Assembly: GCA_022449455.1 (NCBI GenBank) | Contig: JAKUPL010000028.1 | Span: forward strand, 1 to 54,089 | DNA: 54,089 nt | Source of the DNA: Alcanivorax sp. | GTDB taxonomy: Bacteria; Pseudomonadota; Gammaproteobacteria; Pseudomonadales; Alcanivoracaceae | Direction of reading: 5' to 3' | Shown: positions 39,421-48,978 of the stretch, in pieces | Numbering within the stretch: the first letter of the stretch is position 1 | How the letters are laid out: each line of letters opens with the position of its first letter | Program-made: the position numbers and the translations under genes | Notes under the pieces: generated by a model | Database searches by the model: none | The model's input: the letters and a program-made list of their open reading frames with translations, nothing else | Told to the model about the DNA's origin: nothing

Positions 39421-41840
39421 CGGCGGCGGCGTCCCTTGCGGGCACCGCTTTTCTTGGCCGCGGCTTTCTTGGGCAGTTCACCACGGGCCAGCTTCTCGCG
39501 CTCGGAACCGCCGCCCTTGGTATTGCCGCTGGAGGATCTGTTGCCGCCGGACGCCTTGCCGCCGCCCTTGCGGCCGCCGCGCGGCTTTTTCGACGGGGTG
39601 CTGCTGATCAGCTCCAGGTCGATCTTGCGCTCTTCGGTGTGCACACCGGCCACCTTCACGCGCACGCCGTCGCCAAGGCTGAAGCGGCGCCCGGAGGACT
39701 CGCCCACCAGCGCCATGTTGACGTCGTCGAAGTGGTAGTAGTCGCTGTCCAGGTTGGCCACGTGCACCAGGCCGTCGATGTTCAGGTCCTGGATCTGCAC
39801 GAACAGGCCGAAGGCGGCCACGCCGCTGACCACGCCGTCGAACTCCTCGCCCAGACGATCTTCCATGAACTGGCACTTGAGCCATTGCACCACGTCGCGG
39901 GTGGCCTCGTCGGCGCGCCGCTCGGTCATCGAGCAGTGCTCACCCATGGTGATCATGTCGCTCTGGCTGTACGGCAGGATGTGATCCCGGGGGATCGCCG
40001 GCAGCTCGCCCGGGTTGTCCGCGTGGGGCGTTTCGCCGCCGCCCCGGATCAGGAAGCGGATGGCGCGGTGCACCAACAGGTCCGGGTAGCGGCGGATCGG
40101 CGAGGTGAAGTGAGTGTAGGCGTTGTAGGCCAGACCGAAATGGCCCTTCACCTCGGCCTCGTATTTCGCCTGGGACATGGTGCGCAACATCATGGTCTGG
40201 ATCACCTGGCGGTCCGCGCGCTCGGCGATCACCTCGGCGAGCTGCTGGAACACCTGGGGCCCGATGGGGCCTTCCGACCAGGCCAGGGACAGGCCCAGGC
40301 CACCCAGGAACTGCTGCAGGTTGGACAGGCGCTCTTCCTTGGGCGGCTCATGGTTACGGTACAGCGCCGGCACCTCGGCCTTCTCCAGCAGCCGGGCGGC
40401 GCAGATGTTGGCCGCCAGCATGGCCTCCTCGATCATCACGTGGGCCACGTTGCGGTGCACCGGCACGATGTCGCGGATCTTCTGGTTCTCGTCGTAGAGC
40501 ATGCGACTCTCGTCGCTCTCGAAGTCGATGGCGCCGCGCAACTCGCGACGCCGGCGCAGGGCGCCGTACATCTCATGGAACGCCCAGATCGAATCCAGGG
40601 ACTCGTCGTCCAGGCTCTCCACGGTCTCCACCGCCAGGGGCGATTCCGGCTCCTCGATCAGCGCGCCCACCTTGGTGTAGGTGAGACGGTGACGGGAGCG
40701 CATCACGCCCTCGCGGAACACGAAGCGCGACACCCGGCCGTTGGCGGACACCAGCATGTCGCAATACAGACACAACCGGTCCACATGGGGGTTCAGCGAA
40801 CACAGACCGTTGGACAGGGCCTCGGGCAGCATCGGCACCACCCGGTTGGGGAAGTACACCGAGTTGCCGCGCTTGTGGGCCTCGTTGTCCAGGGCGCTAC
40901 CCGGATGCACGTAGTGGCTCACGTCGGCGATCGCCACGATCAGCCGCCAGCCGCCGCGCTTGCGACGCTCCACATAGACCGCGTCATCGAAGTCGCGGGC
41001 GTCCTCGCCGTCAATGGTCACCAGCGGCAGATCGCGCAGGTCCACCCGGTGGGCCTTGGCGGGATGCGGCACCTCGGCGCCGAAACGGTCGGCTTCCTGT
41101 TCCACGCCGTCCGGCCATTGGTGGGGAATCTCGAAGCGGCGCAGGGCCACGTCCACTTCCATGCCCGGCTGGTCCGGGGTGGCGATGATCTCTTCCAGCC
41201 GCACCAGCACATTGTGGTCCCGGGACGGGTACTGGGTGATTTCGGCGCGCACATGGTCACCGGGGCCCGGCTTCAGACCGTTGTGGTCCTCGACCAGCAC
41301 TTCCTTGGTGATGCGCCGATTCTCCGGGTCGATAAAGGCGACGCCGGCCTCCTGACGATAGCGACCGACGATCTCGGTGACCGCCCGCTCGGCGATCTCG
41401 ACGATGCGCGCCTCTTCCTTGCCGAAGCGGTTGAAGCCGGCCACGCTGACCAGCACCCGGTCGCCGTCCATCACCTTCTGCATCTGGCGCGGCGCCAGAA
41501 ACAGGTCCTTACGGTCGGCGTCGTCGGCGATCAGGAAGCCGAAGCCGTCCCGGTGCGCCTGCACCCGGCCGGCGATCAGGTCCATGCGCGAAGCGATGCC
41601 CACTTTGCCGTTGCGGTTCTCCACCAGCTGGCCGTCGCGCAACATCGCTTTGAGACGGCGTTCCAGCCCCACTTCGCCGTCTTCGCCCACCTCCAGGATG
41701 TCGGCGAGCTCATGCTTGCCGAGCGGCTTTCCCTGGTCGTCGAGGACCTTGAGGATCAGCTCACGGCTGGGAACCGGATTGTCGTACTTTTCCGCTTCCC
41801 GATCCGCGTGGGGATCCTCGTAGCGTTTCCTGGATGACAT
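39417..41840 (-). CDS. rnr: RNase R, 3'-5' exoribonuclease
   Basis: An 807-residue RNB-family exonuclease that degrades structured RNA and acts in stress RNA turnover. N-terminal HTH and cold-shock domains (SRELILKVLDDQGKP; HRDGFGFLIADD) precede the RNB catalytic core with DGEDARDFDDAV carrying the metal aspartates. An S1 domain (FDGVVSGVAAFGLFVQI) and a lysine/arginine/glycine-rich tail (about 735-807) follow. The basic tail assists unwinding in E. coli. Coupled to rlmB. Confidence 0.97.
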   Translation of the reverse strand: MSSRKRYEDPHADREAEKYDNPVPSRELILKVLDDQGKPLGKHELADILEVGEDGEVGLERRLKAMLRDGQLVENRNGKVGIASRMDLIAGRVQAHRDGFGFLIADDADRKDLFLAPRQMQKVMDGDRVLVSVAGFNRFGKEEARIVEIAERAVTEIVGRYRQEAGVAFIDPENRRITKEVLVEDHNGLKPGPGDHVRAEITQYPSRDHNVLVRLEEIIATPDQPGMEVDVALRRFEIPHQWPDGVEQEADRFGAEVPHPAKAHRVDLRDLPLVTIDGEDARDFDDAVYVERRKRGGWRLIVAIADVSHYVHPGSALDNEAHKRGNSVYFPNRVVPMLPEALSNGLCSLNPHVDRLCLYCDMLVSANGRVSRFVFREGVMRSRHRLTYTKVGALIEEPESPLAVETVESLDDESLDSIWAFHEMYGALRRRRELRGAIDFESDESRMLYDENQKIRDIVPVHRNVAHVMIEEAMLAANICAARLLEKAEVPALYRNHEPPKEERLSNLQQFLGGLGLSLAWSEGPIGPQVFQQLAEVIAERADRQVIQTMMLRTMSQAKYEAEVKGHFGLAYNAYTHFTSPIRRYPDLLVHRAIRFLIRGGGETPHADNPGELPAIPRDHILPYSQSDMITMGEHCSMTERRADEATRDVVQWLKCQFMEDRLGEEFDGVVSGVAAFGLFVQIQDLNIDGLVHVANLDSDYYHFDDVNMALVGESSGRRFSLGDGVRVKVAGVHTEERKIDLELISSTPSKKPRGGRKGGGKASGGNRSSSGNTKGGGSEREKLARGELPKKAAAKKSGARKGRRRR

Positions 41841-41960
41841 TCAAAAACCTCTATGAAAATACATGTATGACACCCCTCATCGGGCGCCGCCGGCGGCGCG
41901 CTGAGCGGCGCTGGCGGTGGCTACCTTAACGCAGCGGAGAAAAGAGAGGAAATCAACCGT

Positions 41961-41988
41961 TGACATCCGGCCATCATATACTAGAATG
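41961..41988 (+). promoter_or_regulatory. tRNA-Leu promoter
   Basis: Consensus TTGACA (41961-41966), 16-bp spacer, TAGAAT (41983-41988). Transcription would start about 36 bp before the tRNA. The segment between the -10 and the start site (GCACGCGC) is G/C-rich like a stringent discriminator. Confidence 0.75.
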
Positions 41989-42031
41989 CACGCGCTTTCG
42001 CGATACAGGCCCAGCGGGTTGGTATCGATAA

Positions 42032-42118
42032 GCCGAGGTGGTGAAATTGGTAGACACGCTAGCTTCAGGTGCTAGTGGGGGCAACCCCGTGGAGGTTCAA
42101 GTCCTCTCCTCGGCACCA
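42032..42118 (+). tRNA. tRNA-Leu(CAG)
   Basis: 87 nt including an encoded CCA. The acceptor stem GCCGAGG pairs with CCTCGGC. The anticodon stem CTAGC/GCTAG encloses loop TTCAGGT with anticodon CAG, reading CUG, the dominant Leu codon of this GC-rich genome. A long variable arm (TGGGGGCAACCCCG) marks it as class II, and GGTTCAAGTCC is the T arm. It is divergent from rnr and followed by an intrinsic terminator. Confidence 0.97.
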
Positions 42119-42153
42119 ATTCAGGATGAGCTCCAGGAGCTCACCGGCAAAAG

Positions 42154-42177
42154 GGCTCCCTCCGGGAGCCTTTTTTG
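42154..42177 (+). terminator. Intrinsic terminator after tRNA-Leu
   Basis: GGCTCCC-TCC-GGGAGCC followed by TTTTTTG: a perfect 7-bp stem, 3-nt loop and six Ts, 36 bp after the tRNA. Confidence 0.95.
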
Positions 42178-42226
42178 TTTCCGCGGTTCGCGCCGCCCTC
42201 TCCTCCAACGACAAAGGCCCGACACC

Positions 42227-42442
42227 ATGCGCCTTTTTCTTGCCACTCTGGCCCTGACCCTCGGCCTGACCCTGGCGCCCCCGGCCCCCGCCCAGGACAA
42301 CGGCGCGGTGCACCCGGAAGTCCAGAAGGCCGACGCCCAGCGCGAGAAGATCAAGCACCGCGAGCGGATGCTGATGCTGTTCCCCGCCGGCGTGCTGGGG
42401 CTGACCATCGCGCTGATCATCTTTACCCGCCGCCGGCGCTGA
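42227..42442 (+). CDS. Small exported/membrane protein of unknown function
   Basis: A 71-residue protein. The ATG at 42227 lies about 50 bp after the tRNA terminator. The signal peptide (RLFLATLALTLGLTLAPPAPAQ, nucleotide-read) is followed by a charged linker (KADAQREKIKHRER) and a C-terminal helix (LFPAGVLGLTIALIIF) ending RRRR, so it is probably a single-pass inner-membrane protein with its basic end in the cytoplasm. No family recognised. The longer open frame from 42038 reads through the tRNA and is an artefact. Confidence 0.6.
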   Translation: MRLFLATLALTLGLTLAPPAPAQDNGAVHPEVQKADAQREKIKHRERMLMLFPAGVLGLTIALIIFTRRRR

Positions 42443-42455
42443 CTGTCTCGTCACC

Positions 42456-43145
42456 TCAGTCCAACAGGTCCGAATAATCGCGATCGCGGTAATCCGCCAG
42501 CCCCTGCCAGGGCATGCTGGCCGGCGCGGCCAGCGGCGTGGCGCGAAGGGTTCTGCCTGACAGACCCTGCTTGCCCTGGGCCGTGATCGACACCGCGTAA
42601 CGGCCTTTCGGGTCCCACACCAGGGTGATGCGCTGATCGCCCCGATCCAGCTGGTAGGTTTCCCGGCCCTGTTCATCAATGGATGCCGGCTGCATGGCGG
42701 CCAGCGCCCGGGGATCCGCCAGCGCCCAACTCTCCGCCCAGTGGCCATCGAAACCGACATTGCCGTAATAGGGCGGGGCGATATCGATGAGCCGTTTTTC
42801 ATGGCGGTCCACCAGCTTCACGTCCAGACCACCCTGGTCATCGCGGCGAATCCACAGCGGCGCGCCGATCACATCGGCGTGCTTATGGCCCAGGCCACCG
42901 TGGGCGTGCTGATCGTGTTGCCGCTCCGCGGCCTCGGGAATCTCCCGCTCGACCCACAGCGCGTTTTCCTCACGGTACAGGGTTTCCGCGTAGTCCATTT
43001 GCTGGCGTACGCCGTCGCGGCCGATCTGCCATTGCTGGTATTCCACACGCAGTGCCTCGGCGGGCTGCGCCCAGGCGGCGGTGACCGGCATCGCCAGCAT
43101 CAGCGCCACGCCCAGAGCCGCCAGGCGGTGGATGACGTTACTCAT
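42456..43145 (-). CDS. His-rich exported protein beside alkaline phosphatases
   Basis: A 229-residue protein with a Sec signal peptide (MLAMPVTAAWAQP, cleavage near residue 27) from the ATG at 43145, preceded by GGAG. Residues about 75-95 hold a histidine cluster (RQHDQHAHGGLGHKHADV) that could bind Zn or Cu. The rest is a mixed alpha/beta domain with VWDPKGRYAVSITAQG near the C-terminus; I recognise no named family. It is the third gene of a run with two zinc-dependent alkaline phosphatases, which suggests metal supply or a shared phosphate-stress role. A strong terminator sits between phoA and this gene, so it may be expressed only by read-through. Confidence 0.75.
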   Translation of the reverse strand: MSNVIHRLAALGVALMLAMPVTAAWAQPAEALRVEYQQWQIGRDGVRQQMDYAETLYREENALWVEREIPEAAERQHDQHAHGGLGHKHADVIGAPLWIRRDDQGGLDVKLVDRHEKRLIDIAPPYYGNVGFDGHWAESWALADPRALAAMQPASIDEQGRETYQLDRGDQRITLVWDPKGRYAVSITAQGKQGLSGRTLRATPLAAPASMPWQGLADYRDRDYSDLLD

Positions 43146-43174
43146 GGTTGTTCTCCATAAAAAAGATGGCCCAT

Positions 43175-43202
43175 AAAAAAGGGTGGCCGGGCAGGGCCAC
43201 CC
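43175..43202 (-). terminator. Intrinsic terminator after the periplasmic alkaline phosphatase
   Basis: On the minus strand GGGTGGCC-(CTGCCC)-GGCCACCC followed by TTTTTT. The stem is a perfect 8 bp. It sits between the phoA stop (43219) and the start of the His-rich gene (43145), whose ribosome-binding site follows immediately. Confidence 0.9.
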
Positions 43203-43218
43203 TTTGAACGGAGGCGTG

Positions 43219-44625
43219 TTACAGCCCCATGGCGTCCTCAATCAGACCGAACACTTCAATGTTGTCCAGGGTGCCCTTGAACCGTTCACTGCCGGCGCCG
43301 CCGGCGGTCAGACGGATATCGCCACCGCCGTGGGTTTCGCTGCCCGGACCACCCAGACGCACGCCCACTTCCTGCAGGTAGTCGTCTTCCAGCACCTCGC
43401 TTTCGGTGAGGGTGGCGCGATTGGCTTCGCGGGGCCCGCCGCCATTACCGAACACCAGGGTGGTAAAGGGTTTGCCCTGGGCATCCAGCGCCAGCTCACC
43501 ACCGCGGTACTCCTTGAGCAGCCCGAGCACCGGGTTGCCGATCTTGGAGTAACCGTTGAACGCCATCACATGGTCGTGGTCCGCGGTCACCACGATCAGG
43601 GTGTCGTCCAGGTTCACCTTGCTCACCGCCGTGGCGATCGCTTCGTCGAAGGCCAGGGTGTCTTCCAGAGCGCGCTTGGCGTTGGTGCCGTGCAGTGCGT
43701 GGTCGATGCGGCCGCCTTCCACCATCAGGAAGTAGCCGTCCTGATTGCGCGACAGGATATCGATGGCGGCGCCGGTCATGTCCGCCAGGCTGGGCTCGTT
43801 CAAGTCGCCGTTGACCCGGTCCAGCTCGTAGTTCAGGTCGCTGCTGTTGAAGATGCCGAACAGCTTGTCGGTACCCGCCAGGTTCACGCCGGCCAGTTCG
43901 GAACCGGTGCTCACATAGGTGTAGCCGGCGTCCTGCATTTCCACCAGCAGGTCGCGGCCGTCGGTGCGCCGCCCGCCGTCGGTGGTGGGCAGGAAGTGAC
44001 GGCGGCCACCGCCCAGAATCACATCGATGCCGTCGTCGCCCAGCTCGCCGTTGTAGCCTTCGCCGCCCGGCACCATTTGCGCGGCAATGGTGTTCTCCGC
44101 GTTACGGTTGCAGATGTGGGCGTAGGTGGTGGCCGGCGTGGCGTGGGTGATGCGCGTGGTGGACACCACGCCGGTGCCGTAACCGCGAGCCTTGAGGATT
44201 TCCAGCAGCGTTTGCGCGCGCTCACCGTTGCCGCTGGCCGGGCAGGTGCTGTCGCCATTGGTCTGGTAAGGATTGCCGTTGGCGTCGTTGGGGTTGGTGT
44301 CCGGCGTCATCGAAATCACTTCGTTCTTGGATTTCATGCCGGTCATGTAGCTGGCCATGCCCGGGGCGCTGTCGGTGGTCTGGGCGTCCTCGGAATAGGT
44401 TTTGATGCGGGCGGCGTAGGGCAGCTGCTCCATGGCCAGCTTGTGGCTTTCCGGAATGTCCAGGCCCAGTTTTTCACCGGCGTAGATGCGCGCGGCGGTC
44501 TGCGTCACCGGGCCCATGCCATCGCCCAGGAAGAAAATGATGTTCTTGGCCTCGGCGGCCGCGTTCTGGGTACCCAGGGCGGCGGCACAGCAAATCAGCG
44601 CACCGCCAATGATGGAAGCTTTCAT
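43219..44625 (-). CDS. phoA: Periplasmic alkaline phosphatase
   Basis: A 468-residue PhoA-family phosphomonoesterase with a Sec signal peptide (cleavage near QNAAA, residue 24). The metal site GDGMG, nucleophile Ser in TTDSAPGMASYMTG, EGGRIDHALHGTN and TADHDHVMAFNG are the usual Zn/Mg ligand blocks. An N-terminal ICC is present but not as a lipobox. The ATG at 44625 follows AGGAGA. It is 25 bp from a second phosphatase of the same family, a tandem duplicate. Confidence 0.93.
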   Translation of the reverse strand: MKASIIGGALICCAAALGTQNAAAEAKNIIFFLGDGMGPVTQTAARIYAGEKLGLDIPESHKLAMEQLPYAARIKTYSEDAQTTDSAPGMASYMTGMKSKNEVISMTPDTNPNDANGNPYQTNGDSTCPASGNGERAQTLLEILKARGYGTGVVSTTRITHATPATTYAHICNRNAENTIAAQMVPGGEGYNGELGDDGIDVILGGGRRHFLPTTDGGRRTDGRDLLVEMQDAGYTYVSTGSELAGVNLAGTDKLFGIFNSSDLNYELDRVNGDLNEPSLADMTGAAIDILSRNQDGYFLMVEGGRIDHALHGTNAKRALEDTLAFDEAIATAVSKVNLDDTLIVVTADHDHVMAFNGYSKIGNPVLGLLKEYRGGELALDAQGKPFTTLVFGNGGGPREANRATLTESEVLEDDYLQEVGVRLGGPGSETHGGGDIRLTAGGAGSERFKGTLDNIEVFGLIEDAMGL

Positions 44626-44650
44626 GATGTTCTCCTGCGTGGTCGGCGGT

Positions 44651-46090
44651 TTATTCCAGATCGAGAATGGCGGTGATCTTCTCGAACACCTCGGTGTTGT
44701 CGATGACGCCGTGGAAGGCGTCGGCGCCCATGCCGGTGGCGCCCAGGTAGACGTCGCCGCCACCGTGGGTTTCGCTGCTCAACTGGATGGTGGCCTCTTG
44801 CAGGTAATCGTTGCCGGCGGTGGTGGTCTCGTTCAGGGCCACGCGGCTGTCCGGCCGGTTCGGGCCGTTGCCGAAGCCGAGGATGGTGTAGGGATTGCCG
44901 TCCACGTCGGTGCGCGGTTCACCTTTGTTCGGGCCGTTGGCGTAGTTCTTCACCAGGCCCAGCACGCCGGCGTGGTCCTCGGAGGTGGCGCCGGTACGCT
45001 CGGCGTAGCCGTTGATCACCAGCGTGTGATCGTGATCGGCGGTGACCACGATCAGGGTGTTTTCCAGACCCGGGTCGATGTCTTCCATCTTTTCCAGCGC
45101 CGCGGCGATGGCGTTGTCGAAGGCGATGCCGTCGGTGAGCGCGCGCTTGGCGTTGCTGGCGTGCAGCGCATGGTCGATACGACCACCTTCCACCATCAGG
45201 AAAAAGCCGCTGTCACGGGCGTGCAGCATATCGATGGCCTTGCCGGTCATCTCTTCCAGGCTCGGCTCCTGCTGGGCAACGCGGTCCAGCTCGTAGCTCA
45301 TGTCGCTGCTGGTGAAGATACCCAGCACGCGGTCCTCGTCCGCCACGTCCATCAGTTCGGATGTGCTGGAGGCGTACTGGTAACCGGCGTCCTGCATTTC
45401 CGCGATCAGATCCCGGCCGTCGGTGCGGCGGCCGCCGTCGTCGTTGGGCAGAAAATGACGGCGACCACCGCCCAGCACCACGTCGATGCCGTCGCCCAGG
45501 GCTTCGTTATAGCCCTCGCCGCCGGGCACCATTTGCGCGGCGATGGTGTTCTCGCCGTTACGGTTGCACAGGTGCGCGTAGGTGGTCGCCGGCGTGGCGT
45601 GGGTCACCCGGGTGGTGGTCACCACCCCGGTGGCGTAGCCGCGGGCTTTCATTTTTTCCAGCAGCGTGGCCACCGGCGTGCCGTTGCCTTGCTCACAGGT
45701 GGTGTTGCCATCGGCGTCCACGTATTGCGAGCCGTCCGGTGCGTAGGCGTTGGTGCCGGTGCTCATGGAGATGACCTCGTTCTTCATCTTCACGCCGGTC
45801 ATGTACGCGGCCATGGAAGGCGCGCTGTCGGTTACCTGACCATCCTCGGAATAGGTACGCACGAAGGCGGACTCAGGGAGTCGGTCAATGGTGATGCTGC
45901 CGGCTTCACCGGCCTGGTAGATGCGCATGGCGGTCAGGGTGGTGATCCCCATCCCGTCACCCAGAAAGAACAGTACGTTTTTCTTGCTGGTCGCGGCCGG
46001 CGGCGCCACGTCGTTGTCGTTGTCACTGTCGCCACCACAGCCCGCCAGAGCCACGGCCAGCGCCAGCCCTGCCATTTTGAGCATTTTCAT
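44651..46090 (-). CDS. Lipoprotein alkaline phosphatase
   Basis: A 479-residue paralogue of the downstream phosphatase. The signal ends in a lipobox (VALAGC, Cys18) with Gly at +2, so it is probably an outer-membrane lipoprotein, followed by an acidic Asp/Asn linker (DSDNDNDV). The catalytic blocks are intact: GDGMG, VTDSAPSMAAYMTG, EGGRIDHALHASN and TADHDHTLVINGY. It is the promoter-proximal gene of the pair. Its upstream region contains TTGTCATG on the minus strand (46171-46178), half of a Pho-box-like motif, with no clear second half. Confidence 0.9.
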   Translation of the reverse strand: MKMLKMAGLALAVALAGCGGDSDNDNDVAPPAATSKKNVLFFLGDGMGITTLTAMRIYQAGEAGSITIDRLPESAFVRTYSEDGQVTDSAPSMAAYMTGVKMKNEVISMSTGTNAYAPDGSQYVDADGNTTCEQGNGTPVATLLEKMKARGYATGVVTTTRVTHATPATTYAHLCNRNGENTIAAQMVPGGEGYNEALGDGIDVVLGGGRRHFLPNDDGGRRTDGRDLIAEMQDAGYQYASSTSELMDVADEDRVLGIFTSSDMSYELDRVAQQEPSLEEMTGKAIDMLHARDSGFFLMVEGGRIDHALHASNAKRALTDGIAFDNAIAAALEKMEDIDPGLENTLIVVTADHDHTLVINGYAERTGATSEDHAGVLGLVKNYANGPNKGEPRTDVDGNPYTILGFGNGPNRPDSRVALNETTTAGNDYLQEATIQLSSETHGGGDVYLGATGMGADAFHGVIDNTEVFEKITAILDLE

Positions 46091-46374
46091 CGGCTTACCC
46101 TGTCATGAAGTCCGTTTTGCCGACCTTACTTGGCCCCAAGGTCGGTCCCGGACCGAGTATTTGCCCGGTTCATGACAATTTTGTGGTGCGCAGTGGTCAG
46201 AAAGATTTCAATGTCTTATTAGGAAGGCATTTAAAAACTTACCAGATCATCCTGAAATAATTATAAAAATAAAGATACCGTCAAATCGACCAAAAAAATC
46301 AAAATATCCATGCTCCTCTTTCACACTATTGAAACAATCTTCTTTGATAATCAAAAAAAACACAGGAGAACAAT

Positions 46375-46725
46375 ATGAAAAACGTACTAATTTTTCTTAT
46401 AGCAATAGCCTCAACACATGCCATCGCCGCCGGGGACGATTATATAACAGGCCATATCCAGCAGATCGAATACGTATCCGACTCGACATTCAGGGTAAAA
46501 CTTGACCCGGGACATTGGTGCAACCAAGGGTATCTCGATTTCAAAAGATCCCTTCTTGGAAATACGGCCTACGACAATGCCTTTGCCGCCATGATCGCGG
46601 CGCGAACACACAACATCGAGGTATCTATAAAAGTTTTGGCCCTACCAGCAGACGAGTGGTATGACTGGAATTCGTCCGGCACCACGTACCCGTGTTTTTC
46701 ATATGGGTACATCTATGGAGGCTAA
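46375..46725 (+). CDS. Small exported protein of unknown function in an AT-rich islet
   Basis: A 116-residue protein with a signal peptide (cleavage near THAIAA, residue 19). The mature part has two cysteines (WCNQG and YPCFS) that could form a disulfide, and a helix NAFAAMIAARTHNIEVS between beta-like segments. The pattern (short beta domain, Cys, helix with alanines, Cys) resembles small secreted beta-proteins found next to unknown exported partners, but I cannot name a family. CACAGGAGAAC precedes the ATG. It is much more AT-rich than the flanking genes and uses codons such as ATA and TTA that are rare elsewhere here, indicating recent transfer. Confidence 0.7.
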   Translation: MKNVLIFLIAIASTHAIAAGDDYITGHIQQIEYVSDSTFRVKLDPGHWCNQGYLDFKRSLLGNTAYDNAFAAMIAARTHNIEVSIKVLALPADEWYDWNSSGTTYPCFSYGYIYGG

Positions 46726-46726
46726 T

Positions 46727-47542
46727 ATGAAACGTACATTTTTCCTATTGCTTGCAATTCTTATTAGCCCGCAAAGCAATGCTTTTTCTTTTCAGGAAGC
46801 AGGAGCGATTGTAGCAAGATTTGTTTTTTCGCTATCAGGCATATTCAACGAAGATGGCTCATTAAATTCTGGCGGAATAACTTACCGCTCAGCCCAAATA
46901 TACAAACTAGTAGACCCTCTTTTGGCCGAGGATATTGAGACCCCCAAAATATACATATCCGATAATAAAGCAGCAGCCATAGAGCCTTATCTTTCGGAGA
47001 GCCATGTTGGGTTTCGCAGCAGCCTTACGGAGTCGAATCTTCTAACGGTTCGCTATATCCCCTCCCAGCGCTCCGCCCTTGTCTATTGGGACTCAAAAAT
47101 CATATCCAAAGTGTGCACCTCCTATATTGACAACGCTGGCATAGGGGGAGCCTTTGAGCCAGCATACTCGTTATACAGAATTGTAAACGGCGAGGAAACA
47201 CTGATTGATGAACAGCAAGAAAAAATTTTTGCGATAGTTGATGACGGTGAACTGTACCCCCAATCAACCCAAGCAACCAAAACTCACATATTTGTTGATG
47301 AAGTTCTTTTGGACTACGGCCAAGGAAATACGGGCAAAAGTATTTCTTATAAATTAGTGTATGAGAAGGCCAGCCCGCCCTGCTTCGAAGACAGAAAGCG
47401 AACTGAATTAGTTCAGCTAGACGAAAACATGGATGGCTTCCCTGATTTTCAACCGGAAGACAAAGACTATGATAAAAACTACACAGGCAATAACGCGGAA
47501 GGGCTAAGCAAAGCGAAACATCTACTATTTTACTATTTGTAA
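46727..47542 (+). CDS. Exported protein of unknown function in an AT-rich islet
   Basis: A 271-residue protein with a signal peptide (cleavage near SNAFS, residue 20). The ATG at 46727 follows ATGGAGG and begins just after the stop of the upstream gene (TAATATG), so the two are coupled. It is predicted to be soluble and mostly beta, with two cysteines (KVCTSY and SPPCFE) and an acidic Asp-rich C-terminal stretch (DENMDGFPDFQPEDKDYDK) that looks like a calcium-binding loop. No relative recognised. Its base composition is foreign like the upstream gene. The two may form an exported pair. Confidence 0.7.
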   Translation: MKRTFFLLLAILISPQSNAFSFQEAGAIVARFVFSLSGIFNEDGSLNSGGITYRSAQIYKLVDPLLAEDIETPKIYISDNKAAAIEPYLSESHVGFRSSLTESNLLTVRYIPSQRSALVYWDSKIISKVCTSYIDNAGIGGAFEPAYSLYRIVNGEETLIDEQQEKIFAIVDDGELYPQSTQATKTHIFVDEVLLDYGQGNTGKSISYKLVYEKASPPCFEDRKRTELVQLDENMDGFPDFQPEDKDYDKNYTGNNAEGLSKAKHLLFYYL

Positions 47543-47562
47543 AAACCACCTTTGACTTACTT

Positions 47563-47594
47563 ATCGGCGCCCCGAAATATTTTGGAGCGCCGAT
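47563..47594. other. Stem-loop between the AT-rich islet and purA
   Basis: ATCGGCGC (47563-47570) and GCGCCGAT (47587-47594) form a perfect 8-bp stem that can extend through CC/GG. No T-run follows directly on either strand. It could act as a bidirectional block between the convergent islet and purA. Confidence 0.5.
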
Positions 47595-47667
47595 CATATC
47601 TCAATTTACTTTTTAAAAAGGGAAAACACTTTAAAGTGCATTCTTCCAACCGCCTACCGCACGGCGC

Positions 47668-48978
<1,311 letters not shown>

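Noticed and set aside
42038-42226. Upstream extension of the small membrane protein through tRNA-Leu
   Set aside because: It reads across the tRNA and its terminator; the internal ATG at 42227 with signal peptide is the real start.
46160-46185. Pho box upstream of the lipoprotein phosphatase
   Set aside because: Only one TGTCAT half-site is present; the second half at the right spacing does not match, so I do not annotate it.
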